IMG/VR virus record: IMGVR_UViG_3300050821_005225
Location: 1-30,393 of that record
Reading direction: 5' to 3' (one strand)
Length of the DNA stretch: 30,393 nt
From: a virus
Shown here one piece after another: positions 15,722-24,116 of this stretch (the stretch's first letter is position 1; every line of letters starts with the position of its first letter). Made by a program: the position numbers and the translations under genes. Below the pieces are notes generated by a model. That model worked only from the letters and a program-made list of their open reading frames with translations. It made no database searches and had not been told where the DNA came from.

Positions 15722-16200
15722 CAGATCAGTTCCACCGTGACATGAGGCCGGCCAATGATGTCGGCAATGGCCCAATGGGCATTACGGCGTTGCTCGGCGG
15801 GCGCGTTATCCAGCGCTTCCATCATCTTCTTGTCGGACAGGGAAGAGGCGGTACTGTCGTAGTCACGGTAATGCTCGATCAGATCCGCCTTGGCCCAGCA
15901 GTAGACGGCACGCCGATAGTGGGCATTGAGGATGCTTTCACGATTGACCCGGTCCGCCGGCACGGCAGCCAGCGCCGCGAAGCCGGCGGCAATCTGCAGC
16001 AGCTTCCAGTCGCGCAGCTCGGCATTGACATGCAGAACGGCGGCAACAATTGCCTGGATCAGTCGGGGACTAGTGACGGTGCCGTCCAGGCGCATGTTGT
16101 CGCGCATGTCCTGCAGCACGATATCGGGATAAAAGCCGTCGTTTTCGACGTTGGAAGTGCCGGCGCAGGTGGTAGGTGGCGCGATAGCAATAAAACTCAT
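15721..16200 (-). CDS. L: Head completion/stabilisation protein L
   Basis: 159 residues from the ATG at 16200; another in-frame ATG at 16215 adds five residues and neither has a clear ribosome site. The sequence FYPDIVLQDMRDNMRLDGTV (about residues 23-42) and RRAVYCWAKADLIEHYRDYD are conserved in the phage head completion (GPL) family. It closes the packaged head before tail joining. An 87-bp gap (16216-16302) separates it from M; nothing recognisable is in it. Confidence 0.92.
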   Translation of the reverse strand: MSFIAIAPPTTCAGTSNVENDGFYPDIVLQDMRDNMRLDGTVTSPRLIQAIVAAVLHVNAELRDWKLLQIAAGFAALAAVPADRVNRESILNAHYRRAVYCWAKADLIEHYRDYDSTASSLSDKKMMEALDNAPAEQRRNAHWAIADIIGRPHVTVELI

Positions 16201-16302
16201 GGGGTAATCATCCATAATTAAATCGGCGGTGGGCGGGCATCAGAAAGAAATCGCAATGATTCAGTCATCGACCCGCGCCGCCGTGCGCCAGGGGGTGCTC
16301 GT

Positions 16303-17016
16303 TTAGCCAGGGACGGCTTTAATAATGCGTGTGCGCAGGCGCTCCATCGTCGGTTTAACGCCCACGCCAGGAAACAACTGGACTGCGCGCTCCATCAGTT
16401 GATGGGCCGTTTCCGCCTGCGGTAGCTGGGACGCCTTCAGCAGTTCGTCACCAGCCTGGTCGAGAGCGGCAAGCATGGCGTAAGCGGCCGCTTTCAACAG
16501 CTTGGCGCGTGCCTGGTCCGGCGCGTCGCAGTGTTCAGTCATTTTCTGCACCTGAGCCAGAATCTCGACAGCGCCGACCGGGTCGCCGGCCAGCTTGCCT
16601 TTCAGGAAGGCTGCGGAAAACTCATCCAGCAGCATCGTCGGAATATCGCGGTTGAACTGATCCGGCAAGGTCAGCTTGTGAGCGACGGCATAGCGCGCCA
16701 TCTCGACCGCCCGTACATACTCGCCGCAGTCGATATGCCACACCAGGAGCGCGGTAAACACATCGTCCTGGCCGCCTTGCCCCTTCGACAGCACACCGTC
16801 AATCCAGTCCTGGTATTCGGGCAGCAAAGTGGCCTTGACCTCGATCTTCCGTTCCATCGACTGGATACTGCTCAAGCTACGGCGGTCGTTCGCCAACTTG
16901 TAGAGCATCATTTCGTAGGCGCTGCCACCCGTAACGCCACCAGGGGCGGCGTCGGCGGCAGCGCGTTCGGCTAAGACGCGTGCCTTATGACGCTGGGCGG
17001 GAGAAAGATCCGCCAT
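16303..17016 (-). CDS. M: Terminase small/endonuclease subunit M
   Basis: 237 residues from the ATG at 17016, two bases after the N stop. It starts MADLSPAQRHKARVLAERAA, and the central VFTALLVWHIDCGEYVRAVE segment with the repeated helical C-terminus is typical of phage small terminase subunit (P2 gpM). In P2 gpM is the cos-cutting endonuclease subunit acting with ATPase gpP. Located between capsid and head completion genes as expected. Confidence 0.93.
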   Translation of the reverse strand: MADLSPAQRHKARVLAERAAADAAPGGVTGGSAYEMMLYKLANDRRSLSSIQSMERKIEVKATLLPEYQDWIDGVLSKGQGGQDDVFTALLVWHIDCGEYVRAVEMARYAVAHKLTLPDQFNRDIPTMLLDEFSAAFLKGKLAGDPVGAVEILAQVQKMTEHCDAPDQARAKLLKAAAYAMLAALDQAGDELLKASQLPQAETAHQLMERAVQLFPGVGVKPTMERLRTRIIKAVPG

Positions 17017-17017
17017 C

Positions 17018-18025
17018 TCAGGCCGCCAGCGCAATATTTTCGATCAGGGCGCCGAGTCCCAGATCCTCGATCACATACGCGTCGTTGGACGATTCGTAGT
17101 TTTCGATACGGTCGCGCTTAGCCTCGTCGACCACCCTGCGCCGGCGGGCCGACTCTTGCCAGTAGATCGACAGGTTATCCAGGCGGGTAATCAGGATCGT
17201 GTTGTCGGGGAAGAACGGTACGGCAATGGCTTGCAGGCCGCCGATGCGCTTCTGGCTGATGACGATGTCGGTGGCCAGCGTCTCGGTCGGCGCCTGCTTG
17301 GTGTTGACCAACGGGAAATACTTGTCGTGCAACAGATTGCGACTGACGATCACCACCAGGCCGGCATCTTTCTGATACCAGGGGTCCAGCAAGTTGACCG
17401 CATCAAACACGACTGCGTCCAGATTCTCATAGTCGCCACCAGCGCCGACGATCACCTTGCCGGAATCCTTTTTACCTTCATGCATCACGCGTTCCGGCGC
17501 CTGTTCGCGATAGTGCTGCAACCAGCCCTTGTTGACGTCTTCCAACAACGGATTTTTTACGATGTCGGTGTCTGCGGCAACACTACGGCCATTAAAGCCG
17601 ATCATCATACGGTCCAGCGCCTGACGGGCAAGGATGGCGTTCGCGATGCGTTGCTGGAAATCGGCAAACTTGGCCCAGGCATCCAGCGTTTGATACTTGA
17701 TGTGCGTATCGAAGTTCGTTTTTTCGCAGCGATAGCCACGGTTATCCAAAGCGGTCAGGTCGCGGGTCTTGCGGTCGGCCTTGTCGGTATTGGTGCGGCC
17801 AGCAATCGGGCCGGAAATGCCCAGGCCGATCTTTTCGCCTTCTTGCTCGGTGACGCCGTAAATATTGATCTTGCTCAGAAACTCGCTGGATTCCTGGATC
17901 TTGGTTTCCAGCTTTTGCTGCACACTCGGCGCCACGCTGAACATGCTGGCGACGTTGCCGGTGTCGTTCAGTTGCGCCAGGCGGGTCGTGTATTTATCGA
18001 AGGCGACGCGGGTGATTTTTTTCAT
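17018..18025 (-). CDS. N: Major capsid protein N
   Basis: 335 residues. The start MKKITRVAFDKYTTRLAQLN, the PSVQQKLETKIQESSEFL segment (about 33-50) and INIYGVTEQEGEKIGLG are signatures of the P2 family major capsid precursor. Also conserved are FADFQQRI and the IYWQESARRRRVVDE segment near the C-terminus. The protein forms the icosahedral shell and is cleaved by gpO at its N-terminus in P2. A good AGGAG ribosome site precedes it. Confidence 0.95.
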   Translation of the reverse strand: MKKITRVAFDKYTTRLAQLNDTGNVASMFSVAPSVQQKLETKIQESSEFLSKINIYGVTEQEGEKIGLGISGPIAGRTNTDKADRKTRDLTALDNRGYRCEKTNFDTHIKYQTLDAWAKFADFQQRIANAILARQALDRMMIGFNGRSVAADTDIVKNPLLEDVNKGWLQHYREQAPERVMHEGKKDSGKVIVGAGGDYENLDAVVFDAVNLLDPWYQKDAGLVVIVSRNLLHDKYFPLVNTKQAPTETLATDIVISQKRIGGLQAIAVPFFPDNTILITRLDNLSIYWQESARRRRVVDEAKRDRIENYESSNDAYVIEDLGLGALIENIALAA

Positions 18026-18085
18026 GCGGGTGACTCCTGATTGTATGGGACGGTAATCGTGTTAGGGCAGACTGGGTGGCGCGAA

Positions 18086-18940
18086 TTAAAAATCAGTTTC
18101 CGCCAAGCCGTCGCCGCCAGTCGCGGCAGGCCGGTGCGAGGAGTTCGCATCGGTCGTTTCGACCTGCAGGCGGAATGCCGCGAAATCCTCATTCGTCTTT
18201 TGCAAGGCTGCCTCCAGCGTGTCGACGCGCTTCTTTTCTTCCGCAAATTCGTCAGCGGTCAGATTCGCGTGCGTTGCCAGGGTTTCGACGGCGCCGACCA
18301 GTTCGCCGAAGCGCGCATCGTCGCCGGTCGTCTTGGTAGAAAAGCGTTTCAACAGGTTTTTAATGGTGTCGGACAATGTGATTCCTTCGGGTTCAGGTTG
18401 GAGAGCATCCTCGAATTCCAGCGCAGTTTCCTCCGCCGCCGTAAACAGGTTGTCGGGGGATTGCTTGCGGGCTGCAAACGGATTGGATTCGGGATGTTGG
18501 GCGGCAAACGATAAAACCTCGGTGCCTAGGCTGGCAGGGCTGTCGGTAACGGCCAGGCCGACCAGGTAGGCTTCGCCCGTATCGGCAAACTTCGGATTGA
18601 TTTCAATGCTGGTGTAGATTTTTTGGCGGGCCTTGTTCATGGTCACCAATTCCGGCGTGGGCGAGATCTGCGCGAACAATGCCAATTTCTTGACGCCGCC
18701 CAGCTCGACTTCCTCGGCCTTGACGGCGGTCACGTCGCCATAGGCTTTGAATTCGCCAGCGGACCAGGTACTGCGCAGGTGTTCCATCCAGATACGGGCG
18801 CCGTAGACTTGCGGATCAAAATTGGCGGCCATCTGTTCGATGAAGGCGCGGTCGATGACGCGGCCATCGGTGGTGGCGCCTTCGACGGCGACGCGGAAGA
18901 ATTTCGATTTTGTTGGAGCTGTGCTAGTCGGCTTTGCCAT
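18086..18940 (-). CDS. O: Capsid scaffolding protein with internal protease, O
   Basis: 284 residues, the family's usual length. The N-terminal half resembles the P2 gpO serine protease: Asp25, His54 (in RIWMEHLRS) and Ser111 (in IYTSIEI) sit where the P2 catalytic residues Asp19, His48 and Ser107 would fall. The VGLAVTDSPASLGTEVL segment (117-133) is also a conserved family block. The C-terminal half is a charged helix expected to act as scaffold. The start abuts the divergent O/P intergenic region, so this is the first gene of the minus-strand head operon. Confidence 0.93.
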   Translation of the reverse strand: MAKPTSTAPTKSKFFRVAVEGATTDGRVIDRAFIEQMAANFDPQVYGARIWMEHLRSTWSAGEFKAYGDVTAVKAEEVELGGVKKLALFAQISPTPELVTMNKARQKIYTSIEINPKFADTGEAYLVGLAVTDSPASLGTEVLSFAAQHPESNPFAARKQSPDNLFTAAEETALEFEDALQPEPEGITLSDTIKNLLKRFSTKTTGDDARFGELVGAVETLATHANLTADEFAEEKKRVDTLEAALQKTNEDFAAFRLQVETTDANSSHRPAATGGDGLAETDF

Positions 18941-19077
18941 GGTGTCGGTATTGGGGAAGTTCGAATACCGCCATGGTCGACGTTGCTGCGCGTGGAAACA
19001 ATCGGCAGCGGGTTGATAACCTATTTACTGACTTCTTGCCGAGGGCTTTTACAAGCGTTGCCCTCTACGCTTGCGGC
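18941..19077. promoter_or_regulatory. Divergent O/P promoter region
   Basis: The 137 bp between the divergent starts of O and P should hold both late promoters, as in P2 where Ogr activates them from TGT-N12-ACA sites. I find only one imperfect candidate, TTG-N12-ACA at 18983-19000, so the binding site is not assigned. Confidence 0.4.
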
Positions 19078-20925
19078 ATGTCAAAAATCGTTCTCACTCC
19101 ACCATCGTCACGTCCGGCCACGCGCGCGCCAGGCCACCAACGCAAGTCGGAAATAGCCAAGGTGGCCAGCGTTGTCGATGATCCTGCCGGGTTACGCGAC
19201 GCCGCCCGCGCCTTGTATTGGCAGGGCTGGCGCATCTCGTCCATCGCCAAACATCTGAAGATCAAACGCAGCACGATTGCCAGCTGGAAGCAGCGCGACC
19301 AGTGGCATTTATCGACGGCCATCGACCGCGTGGAAGGAACGATTGAGGCGCGCATGGTCCAGCTGGTCGGCAAGGATGTCAAGACCGGCAGCGACTTTAA
19401 GGAAATCGATCTACTCACGCGCTCCCTGGTGCAAATGTCGCGCAAGCGTCGCTATGACGGCGGTGGCAATGAGGCGGATCTCAATCCGAACCTGGACAAC
19501 CGTAACGCGGGGCCGAAGAAGAAACCGACCCGCAACGAATTCAGCGACGAACAGCAAAGCCAGCTACTCGATGCCTTCCGAGATTCGCTGTTCGACTACC
19601 AGAAGGTCTGGTATCGCAATGGTCATGAACGTACCCGCATAATCCTGAAATCGCGTCAGATCGGCGCGACCTGGTACTTCGCCCGCGAGGCGTTAGCCGA
19701 CGCGCTGGCAACTGGCCGCAATCAGATCTTCCTGTCGGCGTCGAAGGCACAAGCGCATGTGTTCAAGCAATACATCGTGCAATTCGCCAAGGAAGCGGCG
19801 GGCGTGGAATTGGCGGGCGACCCGATTGTGCTGCCGAATGGCGCCCATCTGTATTTCCTGGGGACTAGCGCCAGGACCGCCCAGGGTTACCACGGCAATT
19901 TCTACTTTGACGAGTTTTTCTGGACCCACAATTTCACGGAGCTGAACAAAGTGGCGTCCGGCATGGCGATTCAGAAGAAATGGCGCAAAACTTATTTTTC
20001 GACACCGTCATCGGTTAATCACCAGGCGTACCCATTCTGGACGGGCAAGGACTTTAGCGACCGTCTGCAGAAAGCGCAAAAGGCAAAGATCGATATCTCG
20101 CATTTGAAGCTGTCGAGCGGCTTTACTGGTGAGGACAAGATCTGGCGACAGATCGTCACCATTCTGGATGCCGAGGCGGGCGGCTGCAATCTGTTCGACC
20201 TGGATCAACTGCGCGACTTCGAATACAGCCCAGACCAGTTCGACAACCTGCTGATGTGTAATTTTATCGATGACACCAAGTCGATATTCCCGCAGGCGGA
20301 GTTACAGCGCTGCATGGTCGACGCCTGGGACGCCTGGGAGGATGTGAAACCGTTTGCGGCGCGCCCGTTTGGTTATCGACCGGTCTGGATTGGCTACGAC
20401 CCGTCACTCTCCGGCGATAGCGCCGGTTGCGTGGTTCTGGCGCCGCCGCTGATTGCCGGCGGCAAGTTCCGCGTGTTGGAGCGTCACCAATGGCGCGGCA
20501 TGGACTTTGCGGCCCAGGCGGAAGCCATCCGCCAAATGACCTTGCGCTACCAGGTCGAGTACATCGGCATCGACACCACCGGCATGGGGATCGGGGTGTT
20601 TCCTATCGTAAGACAGTTTTTCCCTGGCGCCACCGCGATCAACTATTCGCCCGAAGTCAAGACCCGCATGGTTTTAAAAGCCAAGGACGTCATCAGCAAG
20701 GGCCGTCTTGAATTCGACGCCGGCGCCACGGACCTGTCTGCGGCTTTTATGGCAATCCGCAAAACCATCACCGCCAGCGGGCGGCAAGTCACTTTCGACG
20801 CTGGCCGCACCGCCGAGACCGGTCACGCCGACTTGGCCTGGGCCTGTATGCACGCGCTCGATCACGAACCGATAGAAGGCGTATCGGAAAGCACCACCTC
20901 ATTTATGGAGATTTTTACATCATGA
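19078..20925 (+). CDS. P: Terminase large (ATPase) subunit P
   Basis: 615 residues from the ATG at 19078 (MSKIVLTPPSSRPATRAPGH). The frame is open further upstream but would enter the divergent promoter region. An N-terminal helix-turn-helix (about 38-72, ALYWQGWRISSIAKHLKIKR) precedes the ATPase: Walker A-like KSRQIGAT (191-198), Walker B FYFDEFFW (275-282), and the C-terminal nuclease with acidic residues in GYDPS (D441) and GIDTTG (D499). It powers DNA translocation into the prohead with gpM. It overlaps Q by four bases. Confidence 0.94.
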   Translation: MSKIVLTPPSSRPATRAPGHQRKSEIAKVASVVDDPAGLRDAARALYWQGWRISSIAKHLKIKRSTIASWKQRDQWHLSTAIDRVEGTIEARMVQLVGKDVKTGSDFKEIDLLTRSLVQMSRKRRYDGGGNEADLNPNLDNRNAGPKKKPTRNEFSDEQQSQLLDAFRDSLFDYQKVWYRNGHERTRIILKSRQIGATWYFAREALADALATGRNQIFLSASKAQAHVFKQYIVQFAKEAAGVELAGDPIVLPNGAHLYFLGTSARTAQGYHGNFYFDEFFWTHNFTELNKVASGMAIQKKWRKTYFSTPSSVNHQAYPFWTGKDFSDRLQKAQKAKIDISHLKLSSGFTGEDKIWRQIVTILDAEAGGCNLFDLDQLRDFEYSPDQFDNLLMCNFIDDTKSIFPQAELQRCMVDAWDAWEDVKPFAARPFGYRPVWIGYDPSLSGDSAGCVVLAPPLIAGGKFRVLERHQWRGMDFAAQAEAIRQMTLRYQVEYIGIDTTGMGIGVFPIVRQFFPGATAINYSPEVKTRMVLKAKDVISKGRLEFDAGATDLSAAFMAIRKTITASGRQVTFDAGRTAETGHADLAWACMHALDHEPIEGVSESTTSFMEIFTS

Positions 20926-21977
20926 AGAAACAGCGATTCAAACGAACCCAGCAGGCGGCGACAGCGCCGCCCAGCCAAGTAGCGCCCCCGGCGCCGTCCA
21001 TGGAGGCGTTTTCGTTTGGCGACCCGACGCCGGTGCTGGATCACGCCGACATCATGGAAAGCCTGGAATGCTGGCTCAATGGCAAGTGGTACGAACCGCC
21101 TGTCAGTTGGCAAGGGCTGGCGAAGTCGTTTAACGCCAGCGTCCACCACAGCAGCGCTATTCACTTCAAGGCCAACATCCTGACGTCGACCTTCGTGCCC
21201 AACAAATACCTGTCGCGGGATGCCTTTAAACGGTTCGCGCTGGACTTCCTGACTTTCGGTAATGCCTATCTGGAAAAGAGGATAAGCCGCACGGGTCAGA
21301 TGGTGCAACTGACACACGCCTTAGCCAAGTACATGCGACGTGGGAAGGATCTCGATACCTATTATTTTGTGTCGGGCTGGCAGCAAGAGCATGCGTTTGC
21401 CAAGGGCGCGGTATTTCACCTGATGGACCCGGATGTGAACCAGGAGGTGTACGGCCTGCCGCAATACCTGTCCGCGTTGCAATCGGCGTGGCTCAACGAA
21501 TCGGCCACGCTGTTCCGTCGCAAATACTACAAGAACGGTTCTCACGCGGGTTTCATCCTCTACATGACCGACGCCGCCCAGAACATCAAGGACGTCGACA
21601 ACTTGCGCACGGCGCTACGGGATAGCAAGGGACCAGGCAATTTCCGCAATGTCTTCATGTACGCACCAGGGGGCAAGAAAGACGGCATCCAGATCCTGCC
21701 TGTTTCTGAGGTTGCGGCCAAGGACGAATTTTTCAACATCAAGGGCGTGACCAGGGACGACTTGCTGGCCGCGCATCGGGTGCCGCCGCAGTTGATGGGG
21801 ATCATGCCGAGCAATGCCGGCGGCTTCGGCGCGGTCGAGCCGGCGGCACGCGTGTTTGCCCGCAACGAGCTGGTGCCGCTGCAATCGCAGTTTTTAATGA
21901 TTAATGAATGGATGGGAGAGGAAGTCGTGAGATTTGATGAATACACATTAGGGAACATGGAAGGGAAAGCAGCATGA
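20922..21977 (+). CDS. Q: Portal protein Q
   Basis: 351 residues, the usual length of P2-type portals. It includes MEAFSFGDPTPVLDHADIME (27-46), WYEPPVSWQGLAKSF, the DFLTFGNAYLEK block and, near the end, HRVPPQLMGIMPSNAGGFG (about 286-304), which are hallmarks of the PBSX/P2 portal family. Twelve copies form the vertex channel through which terminase packs DNA. Four-base overlaps join it to P upstream and a small zinc protein downstream. Confidence 0.95.
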   Translation: MKKQRFKRTQQAATAPPSQVAPPAPSMEAFSFGDPTPVLDHADIMESLECWLNGKWYEPPVSWQGLAKSFNASVHHSSAIHFKANILTSTFVPNKYLSRDAFKRFALDFLTFGNAYLEKRISRTGQMVQLTHALAKYMRRGKDLDTYYFVSGWQQEHAFAKGAVFHLMDPDVNQEVYGLPQYLSALQSAWLNESATLFRRKYYKNGSHAGFILYMTDAAQNIKDVDNLRTALRDSKGPGNFRNVFMYAPGGKKDGIQILPVSEVAAKDEFFNIKGVTRDDLLAAHRVPPQLMGIMPSNAGGFGAVEPAARVFARNELVPLQSQFLMINEWMGEEVVRFDEYTLGNMEGKAA

Positions 21978-22183
21978 GCGACGTAGCCGACCGCGCCGAC
22001 TGGCGCATTGCCCACGACATCAAAGTCGGCAGGGCGCATGCAAGTCGAACGCCGCAGCTTGAGGCGGACCGGCATTGCCACTATTGCGATGAGCATGTCG
22101 CCCATGGAGCGCTGTTCTGCAATACGGATTGCCGGGATGACTACCAAAAGGAACAGGAGGCGCTCAGGCGCGCCGGACGCTGA
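21974..22183 (+). CDS. Small zinc-ribbon protein downstream of portal
   Basis: 69 residues starting at an ATG that overlaps the Q stop (ATGA). A Cys4-type motif is visible: CHYC (about residues 35-38) and later FC-N-TDC, resembling DUF2116-like zinc ribbons often found beside Q in Burkholderiales P2-like phages. The C-terminal tail is charged (KEQEALRRAGR). Function is unknown; co-translation with P and Q suggests a role in packaging or late expression. It is followed by the operon terminator. Confidence 0.75.
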   Translation: MSDVADRADWRIAHDIKVGRAHASRTPQLEADRHCHYCDEHVAHGALFCNTDCRDDYQKEQEALRRAGR

Positions 22184-22236
22184 AGGTATATTTGCCCCGC
22201 TGCCATGTTGTTACGGCAGCGCCTGCATCGTCTCAC

Positions 22237-22257
22237 GCCGCTTTACGCGGCTTTTTT
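22237..22257 (+). terminator. Rho-independent terminator of the P-Q operon
   Basis: Stem GCCGC (22237-22241) pairs with GCGGC (22247-22251) around a 5-nt loop, followed by six T (22252-22257). It is about 55 bp after the zinc-ribbon gene stop. Confidence 0.85.
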
Positions 22258-22323
22258 AACGCCTGGGCATTGTTGCCTTGCCATGAAAAAAAGCCGTCGA
22301 CTGCGACCTTTCAATCGCAGTCC

Positions 22324-22372
22324 CCCCACGCCTGCCCGCCCCGTTAAATGTACTGGTTTTAACGCAGTTCGC
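22324..22372. repeat. 49-bp direct repeat copy 1, possible cos-related site
   Basis: It begins CCCCACGCCTGCC and ends TTTTAACGCAGTTCGC. It aligns without gaps to 24162-24210 at 38 of 49 positions. A perfect 8-bp inverted repeat (GACTGCGA at 22299-22306, TCGCAGTC at 22315-22322) sits directly to its left. In P2 the cohesive-end site lies just beyond Q, and the complement GGCAGGCGTGGGG looks broadly like the GC-rich P2 cos strand, so a packaging-site role is possible but unproven. Confidence 0.6.
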
Positions 22373-22438
22373 AAAAACGGCAAGCTTCCTGGCCACGCGG
22401 GGTTCGCGGAGAATTTGGCTGCAACAGTTTGACGCAAA

Positions 22439-22476
22439 ATGACGCATTTTTGGTCAAATGCCATAATAGTTTGACC
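22439..22476 (+). promoter_or_regulatory. Promoter with symmetric operator upstream of the SRAP gene
   Basis: ATGACG (22439-22444) and CATAAT (22462-22467) are spaced 17 bp apart, matching sigma70 at 4/6 and 5/6. A perfect inverted repeat GGTCAAA (22452-22458) / TTTGACC (22470-22476) straddles the -10 box, and another half-like TTTGACG lies at 22428-22434. This suggests repression by a dimeric regulator. The ATG follows at 22497 with AAGGG as ribosome site. Confidence 0.6.
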
Positions 22477-22496
22477 TCCACATAAAGGGCACGAGC

Positions 22497-23177
22497 ATGT
22501 GCGGACGAATCACCCAAACTAGAGAAGCCAGAGCATACGCCAAGGAAGTCGGCTGGACCAACGTTGACTACCGCGACCGTGATTGGCATCCAGACTGGAA
22601 TATGCCGCCTGGTCGCAACCCGTTCGTTTTGCATCTGCTTGGCAGGAAGCCAGCAATTGATTCTGTACACTGGGGATATCACCCCAAATGGGCTGTCGAG
22701 CGAAAGCTGCCGATGATGATTAATGCACGGCTTGAAAAAGCAGCTACCGGCCCGGCCTGGCGCAGCATGTTTAAGTCGGGACGGGTGATTGTCCCTGCCG
22801 AGGGGTGGTACGAGTGGATAGGTGAGAAGGGCCACAAGCAGCCTTGGTACATAAGGCTCAAGTCAGGCCAGCCTATGTTCATGGCAGCAATCACCGATTT
22901 CCGACCAGGCCGAGAACCGCAAGTAGGCTCGGGCTTCGTAATAATCACTGCGGCAGCGGAAGGTGGCTTGGTCGATGTGCATGACCGGCGTCCCGTAGTT
23001 CTGGCGCCTGACGACGCAATGCTGTGGATGGACAACTCACTGCCGCCAGAGCAGGCGGAACAGATTGCGCGACAAATGGCGCTCGGCCCCGAGGCGTTCG
23101 AGTGGTACAAGGTGTCTACCGCTGTCAATAAGGCGGACCATAGCGACCCTCACATGGTCGAGCCAATTCCCGGCTAG
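22497..23177 (+). CDS. SRAP family abasic-site protein (YedK/HMCES-like)
   Basis: 226 residues beginning MCGRITQTRE. After removal of Met the catalytic Cys2 forms a thiazolidine crosslink with abasic sites in single-stranded DNA, shielding them from error-prone repair. The other active-site residues are present: N76 in INARLEK, E106 in EGWYEW, and H162 in VHDRRP. All match YedK Cys2/Asn75/Glu105/His160. It stands alone behind its own promoter and converges on the 105-aa minus-strand gene, overlapping it by 53 bp. In phages such genes may protect replicating DNA. The nearby LexA box gives the cassette a DNA-damage theme. Confidence 0.93.
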   Translation: MCGRITQTREARAYAKEVGWTNVDYRDRDWHPDWNMPPGRNPFVLHLLGRKPAIDSVHWGYHPKWAVERKLPMMINARLEKAATGPAWRSMFKSGRVIVPAEGWYEWIGEKGHKQPWYIRLKSGQPMFMAAITDFRPGREPQVGSGFVIITAAAEGGLVDVHDRRPVVLAPDDAMLWMDNSLPPEQAEQIARQMALGPEAFEWYKVSTAVNKADHSDPHMVEPIPG

Positions 23178-23442
23178 TAATAAGCTGTTCCTCGGCCCAC
23201 TCTACTGCCGCCGCGCAACCATGTAGGTCAAGCGTCTCGCCGGCCACATAGCCCAATCCGCGCCTGGTTTCGCCGTACACAAAGCGGCTTCCGGTCGGAT
23301 CTTCCATCGGCCTTAGTAAAATGCCACGAATCATCACCGATTCGCCTCTCGTCAACGCCATGATGAGGCTGTGTCGCGTTTCGGTATTGATCGGGGTTTT
23401 TGTTCTGATTTTCGCCGCCGACCGCCATTCTTCCTGTCGCAT
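23125..23442 (-). CDS. Hypothetical protein, 105 aa
   Basis: Starts at an ATG with a good ribosome site (AAAGGA) and follows the 82-aa gene on the same strand after 26 bp, so the two are probably one operon. No motif I recognise; the central ESVMIRGILLRPMED and FVYGETRRGLGYVAGE segments look beta-rich, and the C-terminus (DLHGCAAAVEWAEEQL) forms a helix. Its last 53 bp overlap the convergent SRAP gene. Function unknown. Confidence 0.55.
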   Translation of the reverse strand: MRQEEWRSAAKIRTKTPINTETRHSLIMALTRGESVMIRGILLRPMEDPTGSRFVYGETRRGLGYVAGETLDLHGCAAAVEWAEEQLITSRELARPCEGRYGPPY

Positions 23443-23468
23443 GGCTTTTCCTTTGGGTGTGATCGAAA

Positions 23469-23717
23469 CTATTTGAGCTTATCGCGTCCGGGCGTCCCGG
23501 TGTGGAAGCGACTAAACCCGTTTCTTTTATTGAAATCAATAGGGTCGTATCCGACAACGCGATCCTCCTTGCCAAGCTGCACGACCTCATATTCCTGGCC
23601 CTCGTACCGCTTGGCGGCGTCTTCTTCGGTCATGCGCCAGCGCGTTTTGACCCACTTCTTGCTGATCGGATCGAGGTAACGAATAAAATACATTGAAACG
23701 GTGTGTTCGGTTTCCAT
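23469..23717 (-). CDS. Hypothetical protein, 82 aa, divergent from the LexA-box gene
   Basis: Starts at an ATG (23717) preceded by TTGGAG; the frame is open further upstream into the operator, but the inner start has the better ribosome site. METEHTVSMYFIRYLDPISK is followed by a W-x-K-T-R-W-R-M-T-E-E-D-A region and a basic C-terminus (KRNGFSRFHTGTPGRDKLK). A similar WxxTRxRM pattern appears in small phage proteins of unknown role. The start lies about 50 bp from the SOS box, so it could share LexA control with the divergent gene. Confidence 0.6.
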   Translation of the reverse strand: METEHTVSMYFIRYLDPISKKWVKTRWRMTEEDAAKRYEGQEYEVVQLGKEDRVVGYDPIDFNKRNGFSRFHTGTPGRDKLK

Positions 23718-23764
23718 AGTGTCAACTCCAATTCTGGCTTTTGCATAGCGCCAGTAAGCATATA

Positions 23765-23784
23765 TACTGTACATACATACAGTA
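23765..23784. promoter_or_regulatory. LexA/SOS-box-like operator
   Basis: TACTGTACATACATACAGTA contains perfectly symmetric 7-bp half-sites TACTGTA and TACAGTA and fits the CTGT-N8-ACAG LexA consensus. It lies between the divergent 82-aa and 102-aa genes, overlapping the promoter zone, 23 bp before the plus-strand ATG at 23808. Confidence 0.85.
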
Positions 23785-23807
23785 TATTTCAAATTTTGGA
23801 GAACACC

Positions 23808-24116
23808 ATGCGCCTTACCGATATGAGCGAATTTGATGCAGTAATTGCCCGGGCAGAGCCAATTATTGCCACGATAGTTACCCGCCACCGCACGGAGGGG
23901 CAACCCCTTACCTGGCGATTGATCCATTCAATTGAAGGCGAAGTTCTGGATGAATTGAATCGAGCCGAAGACCTGAAGCCGGCCTATATCAATTTGATTA
24001 AGCATTCGGGGGTTCTCAACTACCCGCTAAATGACGACCCGGTGGATTTTGGCAAATCAAATGCGATTGCCTGCGCGTTCTCGATGATCTACGAGGCATA
24101 TCACCGCCTGCATTGA
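23808..24116 (+). CDS. Hypothetical protein, 102 aa, probably SOS-regulated
   Basis: Starts at ATG 23808 with GGAG eight bases upstream. The protein reads MRLTDMSEFDAVIARAEPII and is mostly alpha-helical, without a recognised motif, signal or membrane segment. The end AFSMIYEAYHRLH overlaps the left arm of the 13-bp inverted repeat. The LexA box just upstream is the main clue: it should be repressed in healthy lysogens and induced by DNA damage. Candidates include an inhibitor of a host function or a prophage induction factor (antirepressor-like, as small SOS-controlled P2-type proteins can be), but sequence gives no evidence for either. Confidence 0.7.
   Translation: MRLTDMSEFDAVIARAEPIIATIVTRHRTEGQPLTWRLIHSIEGEVLDELNRAEDLKPAYINLIKHSGVLNYPLNDDPVDFGKSNAIACAFSMIYEAYHRLH

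Noticed and set aside
17156-18040. 294-codon plus-strand frame over the capsid gene
   Set aside because: Exact antisense of the strongly supported major capsid gene N.
18983-19000. TTG-N12-ACA as an Ogr activator site for gene P
   Set aside because: Only one half matches the P2 consensus TGT-N12-ACA and no good -10 follows at the expected distance.
22284-22432. 49-codon plus-strand frame starting MKKSRRLRPFNRSPPTPARP
   Set aside because: It covers the cos-like repeat and an inverted repeat and has no good ribosome site; coding is possible but not supportable over the structural-site explanation.
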